Assembly (NCBI GenBank): GCA_018222585.1
Contig: JAAFAB010000003.1
Coordinates: forward strand, 437,781 to 501,780
From: Paracoccaceae bacterium
GTDB taxonomy: Bacteria; Pseudomonadota; Alphaproteobacteria; Rhodobacterales; Rhodobacteraceae
Direction of reading: 5' to 3'
DNA length: 64,000 nucleotides
The translations under genes were made by a program, and so were the position numbers. Each line of letters starts with the position of its first letter. Position 1 is the stretch's first letter. Below, in pieces: positions 9,250 through 16,977 of the stretch. The notes beneath the pieces were generated by a model. That model was not told where the DNA came from. It saw only the letters and a list, made by a program, of their open reading frames with translations, and searched no databases.

Positions 9250-10170
9250 ATGCAACCGCTCAAGGGGATATCCCTGAAACTCGTCGCGGTGCTCTGCTTC
9301 ATCACCATGTCGTCGCTGGTCAAGGCCGCGTCGGGAGAGGTGCCACCGGGGCAGGCGGTTTTCTTCCGGTCCTTCTTTGCCCTGCCGGTGATCCTCGGCT
9401 GGCTGGCCCTGCGCGGAGACCTCGCGACCGGCTGGCGGGTGAAGTCGCCGCAGGCCCATGTCTGGCGCGGGCTGGTCGGCACGATGGGCATGGGCTGCGG
9501 TTTCGCCGGCCTGGCCTTCCTGCCCCTGCCCGAGGTCACCGCCCTCAGCTACGCCGCGCCGCTGCTGACGGTGATCTTCGCCGCGATGTTCCTGGCCGAA
9601 AAGGTCGGGGTCTTCCGCCTGGGGGCAGTGTTTCTCGGCATGGTCGGCGTGTTGATCGTCCTGGCCCCCCGGGTGACCGCTCTGGACGGCCAGACCGTGC
9701 AGACCACCGAGGCCATCGGCGCGATGATCGTTCTCTTCGGGGCCGTCTGCTCGGCGCTGGCGCAGGTCCATATCCGCAACATGGTCCGGGTCGAACAGAC
9801 CTCGGCCATCGTCTTCTGGTTCTCGGTCACCTCCTCGGTGCTGGCGCTCTTCACCATCCCCTTCGGCTGGGCCGTTCCCTCGGGACCGGTGGTGCTGATG
9901 CTGGTGGCGGCGGGCCTGCTGGGCGGGGTCGGGCAGATCTTCCTGACCTCCAGCTACCGCTTTGCCGATGCCTCGGTGGTGGCGCCCTTCGACTATGCCT
10001 CGATGCTCTTCGCCCTCGGGATCGGCTATTTCGTCTTTGCGGAGGCGCCGACCGGGCAGATGCTTGTGGGGGCGGCGATCATCATCGTCGCCGGGGTGAT
10101 CATCATTTTGCGCGAGCGGCATCTTGGATTGCAGCGTGAAGCGGCGCGGTCGGCCAAGACGCCGACCTGA
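9250..10170 (+). CDS. EamA/DMT-family transporter
   Basis: The 306-residue inner-membrane protein has ten predicted membrane segments arranged as two EamA halves (about residues 5-140 and 155-295). The EamA features are the FFRSFFALP segment, the AALSYAAPLLTV-like segment of the first half and the matching FDYASMLFALGIGYFVFAE of the second. Drug/metabolite transporters of this type export or import small metabolites; the substrate cannot be told from sequence. The ATG at 9250 is chosen over an upstream TTG at 9184. It is transcribed away from the hupE pair. Confidence 0.88.
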   Translation: MQPLKGISLKLVAVLCFITMSSLVKAASGEVPPGQAVFFRSFFALPVILGWLALRGDLATGWRVKSPQAHVWRGLVGTMGMGCGFAGLAFLPLPEVTALSYAAPLLTVIFAAMFLAEKVGVFRLGAVFLGMVGVLIVLAPRVTALDGQTVQTTEAIGAMIVLFGAVCSALAQVHIRNMVRVEQTSAIVFWFSVTSSVLALFTIPFGWAVPSGPVVLMLVAAGLLGGVGQIFLTSSYRFADASVVAPFDYASMLFALGIGYFVFAEAPTGQMLVGAAIIIVAGVIIILRERHLGLQREAARSAKTPT

Positions 10171-10290
10171 GACCTGCGGCGCGGGGTCAGCGGGCCCGGT
10201 CTGACCGGTGTTGCGGTGCCCCGAGGCGCAACCTGGCGGCCAGGTGAGGCACCGGTTCCTCTGTCCGGCGAAAGAGCAAATGGCTGAGCG

Positions 10291-10354
10291 GGAAGGGGGC
10301 GCTGCCCCCCTCCGCTGCGCGGAATCCCCCGGAGTACTTTCAGCCTGGTGATGA
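10291..10354 (+). repeat. Intergenic repeat, family 1, copy A
   Basis: This copy has a GGGGGCGCTGCCCCC palindrome, then CCCCCGGAGTACTTTCAGCC and TGGTGATG. The same order recurs near 13.5, 33.0 and 53.7 kb. It lies between two convergent stops. The rest of 10171-10388 shows only small GC-rich hairpins. Confidence 0.75.
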
Positions 10355-10388
10355 TACGGGGGCCGGTGCCGGTTGCGGCGCGGGGGCC

Positions 10389-11735
10389 TCAGAGATCGAA
10401 GAGCTTCGCCATGCCATATTCGGCCGCCAGCAGGGCGCGGCGGAAGCGGCCCAGCGGGAAGCGGGGCGGCGGGGCGGTGAAGGCCGCAGGGAGCGGCTCG
10501 GCAGGGGGTTCGCCGCGCGACAGTTCGGCCATGCGCACCCCGAGGTAGGAGCCCATGGCGACCCCGTTGCCGTGATAGCCGAAGGCGGCAAAGACGCCGC
10601 TGGTGCCCGGCACCGGGCCGCAGAAGGGCGTCAGGGAGGCGGTCAGGCAGACCATTCCGGACCAGTGATGCGGGGTTTCCACATGGCGCCAGGCCGGGAA
10701 GGCGGCGTCGAAGTCGGCCCGCACCCGGGCGGCGATCTTCGCCTCGACCGCGGGCGAGGAGAGCAATCCGCCGCGCTGGCCGAAGACCATGCGCCCGTCG
10801 GGCGTCAGGTGGAAATAGTGCAGCAGGCGCCGGTCCTCGTAGGCCATCTGGCGGGACCAGTAGCCCTGGGCGCGCAGCTCCTCCTCTTGCATCGGGCGGG
10901 TGGCCAGGACCGAGCTCTGCGCCGGCAGGGTGCGGCCCCTCAGCCAGGGCAGCAGCGACTCTGCGGTATAGCCATTGGTGGCGATCAGCACCCGGTCGGC
11001 GCGGATCCGGGCCTGTGGCGTGATGACCCGCAGCCCCTCGGACGTCTCCTCGATGGACAGCGCAGGGGTTTCGCCGTGCACCAGGGCGCCTGCCGCCTCG
11101 GCTGCGGCGAGCAGACCGGCGGCATATTTGCGTGGATGCAGGGCGAAGCCGATCGGCACATGCAGCCCGCCGTGCCAGGTGGGCCCGTCCAGCCCCTCGG
11201 TTGCCAGGTCGGCCGTTTCCAGCACCCGGGTCTCGACCCCGTAGTCGGCGGCGAAGGTCTCGGCCTCGTGCCGCAGGGTCTGCATGGCTTTCGGAGAATG
11301 GGCCAGGATGGTTTCCCCGGTCGAGTGGCGGTCGACCTCGATCCGCAGTTCGGTGATCAGCCGGTCGACATGGGCGACAGCGGCAGCTTCGGCCTGGCGT
11401 ACCTGGGCGGGGCCGTCAGGGCCGAAGCGGCGCAGCTGCCGGTCGCTGGCGCGCGATGAGCCGAGACAGCAGAAGCCGCCGTTGCGCCCCGAAGCCCCGA
11501 AGGCCGGGAAGCTGGCGTCGATCACCATGACCTCTTCGCCGGCGCGGGCCAGCGAGAGGGCGGCGTTCAGCCCGGTGAAGCCGGCGCCCACGACCAGCAC
11601 CGGCACCCGGGTGTCGGTGGTCAGGGCCGGGCGGGCGAGGCTGGCCTCGGGCACGTCCCCGGCCCAGAAGCAGCCCTCGATGGGCGCGCGCGTGTAGGTG
11701 TAGCCGGGGTAGATCCGGCGCTGGTCTGTCGTCAT
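10389..11735 (-). CDS. FAD-dependent amine oxidoreductase of the DAO family (PuuB-like)
   Basis: The 448-residue protein has an ADP-binding motif (VVGAGFTGLNAALSLA, about residues 48-64), the GASGRNGGF flavin-contact segment and a C-terminal GYHGNGVAMG block, all typical of DAO-type oxidases such as gamma-glutamylputrescine oxidase. It lies last in a minus-strand run behind the polyamine ABC transporter, ending nine bases after potI. A role in oxidising the imported polyamine or its derivative is therefore likely. No glutamylputrescine synthetase (PuuA) is in the window, so the exact substrate is open. Confidence 0.82.
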   Translation of the reverse strand: MTTDQRRIYPGYTYTRAPIEGCFWAGDVPEASLARPALTTDTRVPVLVVGAGFTGLNAALSLARAGEEVMVIDASFPAFGASGRNGGFCCLGSSRASDRQLRRFGPDGPAQVRQAEAAAVAHVDRLITELRIEVDRHSTGETILAHSPKAMQTLRHEAETFAADYGVETRVLETADLATEGLDGPTWHGGLHVPIGFALHPRKYAAGLLAAAEAAGALVHGETPALSIEETSEGLRVITPQARIRADRVLIATNGYTAESLLPWLRGRTLPAQSSVLATRPMQEEELRAQGYWSRQMAYEDRRLLHYFHLTPDGRMVFGQRGGLLSSPAVEAKIAARVRADFDAAFPAWRHVETPHHWSGMVCLTASLTPFCGPVPGTSGVFAAFGYHGNGVAMGSYLGVRMAELSRGEPPAEPLPAAFTAPPPRFPLGRFRRALLAAEYGMAKLFDL

Positions 11736-11744
11736 GTCCAGGCC

Positions 11745-12566
11745 TTACGTCTCGGCGCGGGCCGCGTCACGCTCTTCCTGCAGCTGCCGGGCGGTGGCGC
11801 GTTTCGAGGCCAGCGAGAAGATCACCACCCCGAAGGCGACGATGCCGATCATGATGGTCGACAGCGCGTTGATCTCGGGCGAGACGCCGAGGCGGACGGC
11901 CGAGAAGATCTTCATCGGCAGCGTGGTCGAGGAGGGGCCGGCGGCGAAGGAGGCGATCACCAGGTCGTCCAGCGACAGGGTGAAGGCCAGCAGCCAGCCC
12001 GAGATGACGGCGGGTGCGATGATCGGCAGGGTGACAAGGCGGAAGCTCTGCCAGGGGGTACAGCCGAGGTCCAGCGCCGCTTCCTCCAGCGAGATGTCGA
12101 AGGAGGTCAGCCGCGAGGAAACCACCACCGAGACGTAGCACATCGAGAAGGTCGTATGGGCCAGCACGATGGTCAGGATGCCGCGATCGAGGCCGATGCC
12201 GATGAACAGCAGCAGCAGCGACAGGCCGGTGATCACCTCGGGCATGACGAGCGGGGCGTAGATCATCCCCGAGAACAGCGTGCGGCCAAAGAACCGCCCC
12301 GTGCGCACCAGGATCCAGGCGGCCATGGTGCCCAGCACCGTGGCGATGGTCGAAGAGATCAGCCCGACCTTCAGCGTCACCAGTGCGGCGTCGAGGAAGG
12401 CCTCGTTGCGCAGCAGCTCTCCGTACCAGCGGGTCGAGAAGCCGGCCCAGACGGTGACCAGCTTCGAGGCGTTGAAGCTGTAGATCACCAGGATCAGCAT
12501 CGGCAGGTAGAGGAAGGCCAGGCCGAAGGTCAGGGAGACCAGGTTGAAACCGCTCATCCGTCTCAT
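11745..12566 (-). CDS. potI: Polyamine ABC transporter permease (PotI/PotC type)
   Basis: The 273-residue inner-membrane permease has six predicted membrane segments and the EAA coupling loop (DISLEEAALDLGCTPWQSF) that contacts the ATPase. Length, the N-terminal LTFGLAFLYLPM segment and the TTLPMKIFSAVRLGVSPEINA region match the PotC/PotI family. Its ATG overlaps the potH stop by four bases. It works as a heterodimer with PotH. Confidence 0.9.
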   Translation of the reverse strand: MRRMSGFNLVSLTFGLAFLYLPMLILVIYSFNASKLVTVWAGFSTRWYGELLRNEAFLDAALVTLKVGLISSTIATVLGTMAAWILVRTGRFFGRTLFSGMIYAPLVMPEVITGLSLLLLFIGIGLDRGILTIVLAHTTFSMCYVSVVVSSRLTSFDISLEEAALDLGCTPWQSFRLVTLPIIAPAVISGWLLAFTLSLDDLVIASFAAGPSSTTLPMKIFSAVRLGVSPEINALSTIMIGIVAFGVVIFSLASKRATARQLQEERDAARAET

Positions 12567-13453
12567 TTGCCGGCCTCCCGGTTCTTCTGCTCGTTGCGCT
12601 GGAACAGCACGATGGGGATGATCAGGATCAGCAGCAGCACCACCGCCACGGCCGAGGCCACGGGCCAGTCACGGTTGTTGAAGAACTCTTCCCAGAGCAC
12701 CTTGCCGATCATCAGCGTGCCCGAGCCGCCAAGCAGCGAGGGGATGACGAACTCGCCAAGCGCGGGGATGAAGACCAGGAAGCAGCCGGCGATGATGCCG
12801 GGCCTCGACAGCGGAATGGTCACCAGCCAGAAGGCCGAGGCGCGCGAACAGCCCAGGTCCTCGGCCGCCTCGATCAGCGAGACATCCAGCTTTTCCAGCG
12901 TGGCGTAGATCGGCAGGATCATGAAGGGCAGGTAGGTGTAGACGATGCCGATGTAGACCGCGATCTCGGTGTTCATGATGGTCAGCGGCTCGCTGATCAG
13001 CCCGGTCCACAGCAGGAACGTGTTGAGGATGCCGTTCTGGCTGAGGATGCCCATCCAAGAATAGACCCGGATCAGGAAGGAGGTCCAGAAGGGCAGGATC
13101 ACCAGCATCATCAGCGTCGGGCGCCACTCGGGCTGGGCAGAGGCCATGGCATAGGCGACCGGGTAGCCGATTAGCAAGGTCAGCACGGTCGAGATCAGCG
13201 CGATGCGCAGCGAAGACAGGTAGGCCCGCCAGTAGAGGTCGTCGCTGGCCAGGAAGGTGAAGTTCTCGAAATCGAGCTGCTGGAAGAAGTCCTTCACCCC
13301 GGCCCAGCCGGCGGCGAAGTCGAGTTGCGGCAGGTAGGGCGGCCGGGCCAAGGCCACGTCGGAAAGGGAGATCTTCACCACGATCAGGAAGGGCACCAGG
13401 AACAGGGCCAGCAGCCAGGCGTAGGGGACGAGGATCAGGATCAGGCGGCGCAT
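12563..13453 (-). CDS. potH: Polyamine ABC transporter permease (PotH/PotB type)
   Basis: The 296-residue permease has six membrane segments; the EAA loop reads SLIEAAEDLGCSRASAF, and the family segments PFWTSFLIRVYSWMGIL and GEFVIPSLLGGS are intact. It pairs with PotI. It is separated from the upstream ATPase gene by 304 bases filled with an inverted pair of intergenic repeats, an unusual gap inside an otherwise tight operon that could change the relative amounts of permease and ATPase. Confidence 0.9.
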   Translation of the reverse strand: MRRLILILVPYAWLLALFLVPFLIVVKISLSDVALARPPYLPQLDFAAGWAGVKDFFQQLDFENFTFLASDDLYWRAYLSSLRIALISTVLTLLIGYPVAYAMASAQPEWRPTLMMLVILPFWTSFLIRVYSWMGILSQNGILNTFLLWTGLISEPLTIMNTEIAVYIGIVYTYLPFMILPIYATLEKLDVSLIEAAEDLGCSRASAFWLVTIPLSRPGIIAGCFLVFIPALGEFVIPSLLGGSGTLMIGKVLWEEFFNNRDWPVASAVAVVLLLILIIPIVLFQRNEQKNREAGK

Positions 13454-13481
13454 GGGGTGCCTCCGCTGGTGCTACTGGCGA

Positions 13482-13554
13482 GGGGGGCAGGGGGGCGCCG
13501 CCCCCCGTCTCCGTGCCGGAGACTCCCCCCGGAGGTATTTTCAGCCTGGTGATG
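13482..13554 (+). repeat. Intergenic repeat, family 1, copy B
   Basis: This copy has the GC-rich palindrome (GGGGGGCGCCGCCCCCC), a short CTCCGTGCCGGAG hairpin, then CCCGGAGGTATTTTCAGCC and TGGTGATG. It forms an inverted pair with 13651-13714 about 97 bases away. Together they fill most of the 304-base gap between potH and potG. Confidence 0.8.
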
Positions 13555-13650
13555 GAACAGGTCGTGCCCCGTTGGCGGCCTCCTTTCGCGGTGAGAGCGT
13601 GCAAACGCTTCGGGCAAAACGAGGCCGCTTTTCCGGGCCTTGTCCCGCCT

Positions 13651-13714
13651 CATCACCAGGCTGGAAATACCTCCGGGGGAGTCGGGCCTGCCCGACCGGG
13701 GGCAGAGCCCCCGC
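13651..13714 (-). repeat. Intergenic repeat, family 1, copy B' (inverted)
   Basis: Reading the minus strand this copy gives GGGGGCTCTGCCCCC, CCCCCGGAGGTATTTCCAGCC and TGGTGATG, the mirror of copy B. In the pot mRNA the two copies could pair into a long hairpin between the potG and potH coding regions. Confidence 0.8.
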
Positions 13715-13757
13715 CGACCGGCGTGCCGGTCGTCTGCGTGGGAAAGGGCGCGCATCC

Positions 13758-14879
13758 TCACCGTTCCAGCACCACGGCGGCGGTATCGGACCACGAGAGC
13801 CAGACCTTGTCCTCCCAGGTGAAGTTGCGGCGCGAGATGCGGCGGGTGTTGGTAGACTGGGCCTTGATCATCTCGCCCGTCGGCAGCTTGACGTGGTAGG
13901 TCGAGATATTGCCCAGGTAGCCGATGTCGATGATCTCTCCATGGACCTTGTTCGAGGTCTCGGGTTCCTCGGCAGAGATGGTGATCTTCTCGGGGCGGAT
14001 GGCCAGGTAGCAGGTCTGGTCCTTCTGCAGCAGCGCGGTCGAGGTGGCGACGAGGGGCGAGGCGCCCTCGGCCCAGCTGACCAGCACCTTGTCGCCGGAC
14101 TGGCTGGCCGTGCCCTTTATGATGTTCACGTCGCCGATGAAGTCGGCCACGTAGACGGAATTGGGGTATTCGTAGATCCGGTCCGGGGTCGAGACCTGCA
14201 CCAGCTGGCCCTCGTCCATCACCGCCACGCGGGAGGCGACGGTCATCGCCTCTTCCTGGTCGTGGGTGACGATGACGAAGGTGGTGCCCGTCTTCTCCTG
14301 GATGTCCATCAGTTCGAACTGGGTTTCCTCGCGCAGCTTCTTGTCCAGCGCGCCGAGCGGTTCGTCGAGCAGCAGCAGTTTCGGCGCCTTGGCGAGGCTG
14401 CGCGCCAGGGCAACACGCTGGCGCTGGCCACCGGACAGCTGGTGCGGCTTGCGGCGGGCGAATTTCTCCAGCCGGGTCAGGCGCATCATGTCGCCGACGC
14501 GGGTTTCGATCTCGGATTTCTCGCGGCCCTCGCGGCGCAGGCCGAAGGCGATGTTGTCCCAGACCGACAGATGCGGAAACAGCGCGTAGCTCTGGAACAT
14601 CATGTTCACCGGGCGCTTGTTCGGCGGCACGGCCGCGATGTCCTCTCCACCCAGCAGGATCTTGCCGGAGGTAGGCGTCTCGAAGCCCGCCAGCATCCGC
14701 ATCAGCGTGGTCTTGCCGCAGCCCGAGGGGCCGAGCAGGGCGAAGAACTCGCGGGTGTAGATATCGAGGTCGATGTTGTGGATCGCCGTGAACTCACCGA
14801 ATTTCTTGGTGACGTTCTGGAAGCGGATCAGCGGCTTTTCCTCGGGATCTTCCCAGGGGGCGAAGACGGTCTGGGGCAT
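13758..14879 (-). CDS. potG: Polyamine ABC transporter ATP-binding protein
   Basis: The 373-residue ATPase contains Walker A (GPSGCGKTT), Q-loop, signature LSGGQRQRVALARS, Walker B (LLLLDEPLGALD) and the switch His (VTHDQEEAM), followed by a C-terminal TOBE regulatory domain (about residues 250-373). Length and the N-terminal segment before Walker A match PotA/PotG. It lies between the binding-protein gene and the permease pair, giving the order potF-potG-potH-potI as in the putrescine system. PotA (spermidine-preferring) is the alternative naming. Confidence 0.92.
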   Translation of the reverse strand: MPQTVFAPWEDPEEKPLIRFQNVTKKFGEFTAIHNIDLDIYTREFFALLGPSGCGKTTLMRMLAGFETPTSGKILLGGEDIAAVPPNKRPVNMMFQSYALFPHLSVWDNIAFGLRREGREKSEIETRVGDMMRLTRLEKFARRKPHQLSGGQRQRVALARSLAKAPKLLLLDEPLGALDKKLREETQFELMDIQEKTGTTFVIVTHDQEEAMTVASRVAVMDEGQLVQVSTPDRIYEYPNSVYVADFIGDVNIIKGTASQSGDKVLVSWAEGASPLVATSTALLQKDQTCYLAIRPEKITISAEEPETSNKVHGEIIDIGYLGNISTYHVKLPTGEMIKAQSTNTRRISRRNFTWEDKVWLSWSDTAAVVLER

Positions 14880-14953
14880 ACGCGGGCCGGGCTCCTAGAC
14901 ATGGATGATCCCGCGCCATGGGGCCATGGCACGGGAAGGACGGCGGGACGGGA

Positions 14954-16042
14954 TCAGAGACCCGACTTCACCTCGGTCCAGAGCTTTGTCAGCTTGCGCT
15001 GCGAACGCAGGTCGAAGGGCGTGACGGTGTAGAGGTTTTCCAGCGTCGCCTCGTCGGGGTAGATGGCAGCATCGCCGATCACGTCCTCGTTGAGGAACTC
15101 CTGCGAGGCCTTGTTGCCGTTGGCGTAGTAGACGTAGTTCGACGCCGCCGCCATGTTCTGCGCATCCATGATGAAGTTCAGGAACTTGTGCGCCCCGTCG
15201 GGGTTCGGCGCGTCGACCGGAATCGCCATCTGGTCGAACCACATCAGCGCGCCCTCGGTGGGGATGTAGTATTCCAGCTCGACGCCGTTGTCGGCCTCGG
15301 CGGCGCGGTCGCGGGCGATCAGCACGTCCCCGGACCAGCCGAGCGCCAGGCAGATGTCGCCGTTGGCCAGGGCGTTGATGTATTCCGAGCTGTGGTACTT
15401 CTGGATGTAGGGACGCACGGCGGTCAGCACTTCCTGCGCCTTGGCCAGGGCCTCGTCGGACTTGTCGTCGGGATCCTCCCAGCCGGCATAGGTCAGCGCG
15501 GCGGGCACGGTCTCGGTCGGGGCATCCAGCATCATGATGCCGCAATCGGCCAGCTTCTCGGCGTTGGCCGGATCGAAGATCAGCGACAGCGAGTTCAGCG
15601 GCGCATCCTCGCCGAGGATCTCCTGCACCTTGGCGACGTTCACCCCGAGGCCGGTGGTGCCCCACATGTAGTTGATCGCGTACTCATGACCGGGGTCGTA
15701 GACCTCGGTCCGCTTCTCGATCACGTCCCACATGTTGTCCAGGTTCGGCAGCTTGGAGGTGTCGAGCGGCTGGAAGGCGCCGGCCATGATCTGACGTTGC
15801 AGGAAGGTGCCCGTGGGCACCACGACATCATAGCCCGAGCCGCCGGCCAGCATCTTGGTTTCCAGCAGTTCGTTGCTGTCGAAGACGTCGTAGACCAGGT
15901 CGATGCCGGTCTCTTCCTCGAACTTCGTCAGCAGTTCCTCGTCGATGTAGTCGGACCAGTTGTAGACATGGACCTCTTCGGCCTGGGCCATGGCGGCGCC
16001 GAGGGCGAGGGTCGCGGCGGTGAGGCCGGTGATGGTCTTCAT
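14954..16042 (-). CDS. potF: Periplasmic polyamine-binding protein
   Basis: The 362-residue protein has a signal peptide (1-21, ending AQA) and the hallmark start of the mature PotD/PotF family, VHVYNWSDYIDEELL. YDVFDSNELLETKML, YMWGTTGLGVNV and WSGDVLIARDRA segments are also typical. It captures putrescine or spermidine for the PotGHI membrane complex. The ATG at 16042, which starts the signal peptide and has a GGGAG site, is chosen over 16153. It is first in the operon and divergent from the GntR regulator, with a TTTGATCAAA palindrome 48 bases upstream of its ATG. Confidence 0.93.
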   Translation of the reverse strand: MKTITGLTAATLALGAAMAQAEEVHVYNWSDYIDEELLTKFEEETGIDLVYDVFDSNELLETKMLAGGSGYDVVVPTGTFLQRQIMAGAFQPLDTSKLPNLDNMWDVIEKRTEVYDPGHEYAINYMWGTTGLGVNVAKVQEILGEDAPLNSLSLIFDPANAEKLADCGIMMLDAPTETVPAALTYAGWEDPDDKSDEALAKAQEVLTAVRPYIQKYHSSEYINALANGDICLALGWSGDVLIARDRAAEADNGVELEYYIPTEGALMWFDQMAIPVDAPNPDGAHKFLNFIMDAQNMAAASNYVYYANGNKASQEFLNEDVIGDAAIYPDEATLENLYTVTPFDLRSQRKLTKLWTEVKSGL

Positions 16043-16089
16043 GAGTGTAACTCCCTTTGATGGCGGGGTCTGCCGCCCCTTGGTCCCGA

Positions 16090-16099
16090 TTTGATCAAA
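16090..16099. promoter_or_regulatory. Candidate operator TTTGATCAAA upstream of potF
   Basis: A perfect 10-bp palindrome in the potF/gntR divergent region; its centre is 52.5 bases from the A of the potF ATG. The related TTTGATCATA at 16921-16930 has its centre exactly 52.5 bases from the aminotransferase ATG. On the potF strand TTGTTA, 18 bases, TTTGAT could be the promoter, placing the palindrome over the -10 region. Confidence 0.5.
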
Positions 16100-16185
16100 A
16101 TGCCGGCGCACTGGCAATAACAAGATGTTTTCACGGGCCGGTATGCCGTGCAAGATGGAGCGGACGAGCGGAGAGTACAGTCGAG

Positions 16186-16890
16186 GTGAGTAAATTGCAG
16201 GCAGCAGGGGGCGAGGCCGAGGGGATCGAGCCGCAGAAGCCGGGATCGGATCGCCAGGGGGCAGGCTTGCCGGCGCATGAGGTGGTTTACCGCACGCTGC
16301 GGGCCCGTGTGCTTTATGGCCAGTTCGAGCCGGGGCAGGCGGTGACGATCCAGGGGCTCGTGGCGGAACTTGGCGCCGGCATGACCCCGGTGCGCGAGGC
16401 CTTGCGCCGCCTGATGGCCGAGGGCGCGCTGGAATTTCGTGGCAACCGGCGCATTTCGGTGCCGCTTCTGGGTCGGTCCGAGATCGAGCAGCTGCAGACC
16501 GCCCGGCGCGCGCTGGAGCCGGAGCTGGCGCGGCGGGCCTGTACCCGCATCGCCCCGGCCGAAATCGAGGTGCTGGAACATATCGACCTGGCCCTGGACG
16601 AGGCGATCCGGCGCGGCAACGTGCATGATTACCTGGTGGAAAATCACCGTTTCCATGCGCATCTGAATGCCTGCGCCGAGGCGCCGATCCTGGCGGATCT
16701 GGTCGAGGGGCTGTGGCTGCGCTTCGGGCCCTCGCTGCGCGTCGTCTGCGGCTCCTTCGGGACCCGCAACCTGCCGGACCTGCACAAGGATCTCATCTCT
16801 GCCCTGAAATCGGGCGATTGCCATGCGGCGGCGCGGGCGATGCAGGGCGATCTGGAGCAGGGCATGGAGATGATCCTGCGCGCGCTGTGA
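16186..16890 (+). CDS. GntR-family (FCD-type) transcriptional regulator of the polyamine cluster
   Basis: The 234-residue protein has an N-terminal winged helix (about residues 25-95; PAHEVVYRTLRARVLYGQF, MTPVREALRRL, GALEFRGNRRISV) and a C-terminal helical FCD ligand domain (about 105-230; ALEPELARRAC, DLALDEAIRRGN, ENHRFHAHLNACAE). The start is taken as GTG at 16186, about 12 bases after GGAGAG, rather than the long N-terminal extension possible from 16057. It is divergent from potF and precedes the aminotransferase on the same strand, so it probably senses a polyamine or a degradation product and controls both flanks. Confidence 0.85.
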   Translation: MSKLQAAGGEAEGIEPQKPGSDRQGAGLPAHEVVYRTLRARVLYGQFEPGQAVTIQGLVAELGAGMTPVREALRRLMAEGALEFRGNRRISVPLLGRSEIEQLQTARRALEPELARRACTRIAPAEIEVLEHIDLALDEAIRRGNVHDYLVENHRFHAHLNACAEAPILADLVEGLWLRFGPSLRVVCGSFGTRNLPDLHKDLISALKSGDCHAAARAMQGDLEQGMEMILRAL

Positions 16891-16920
16891 CGCCGTTGCG
16901 ATTCGATTGACTCCGTCTGA

Positions 16921-16930
16921 TTTGATCATA
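16921..16930. promoter_or_regulatory. Candidate operator TTTGATCATA upstream of the aminotransferase
   Basis: It matches the potF-proximal palindrome at nine of ten bases and sits at the same distance from its gene's start. It lies between TTGACT (16907) and TATTCT, a possible sigma-70-like promoter with a 16-base spacer. Confidence 0.45.
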
Positions 16931-16977
16931 TTCTGGATTCAAGCGCCCGAAACGGGCGAATGTCCGAGGATTCCGCA

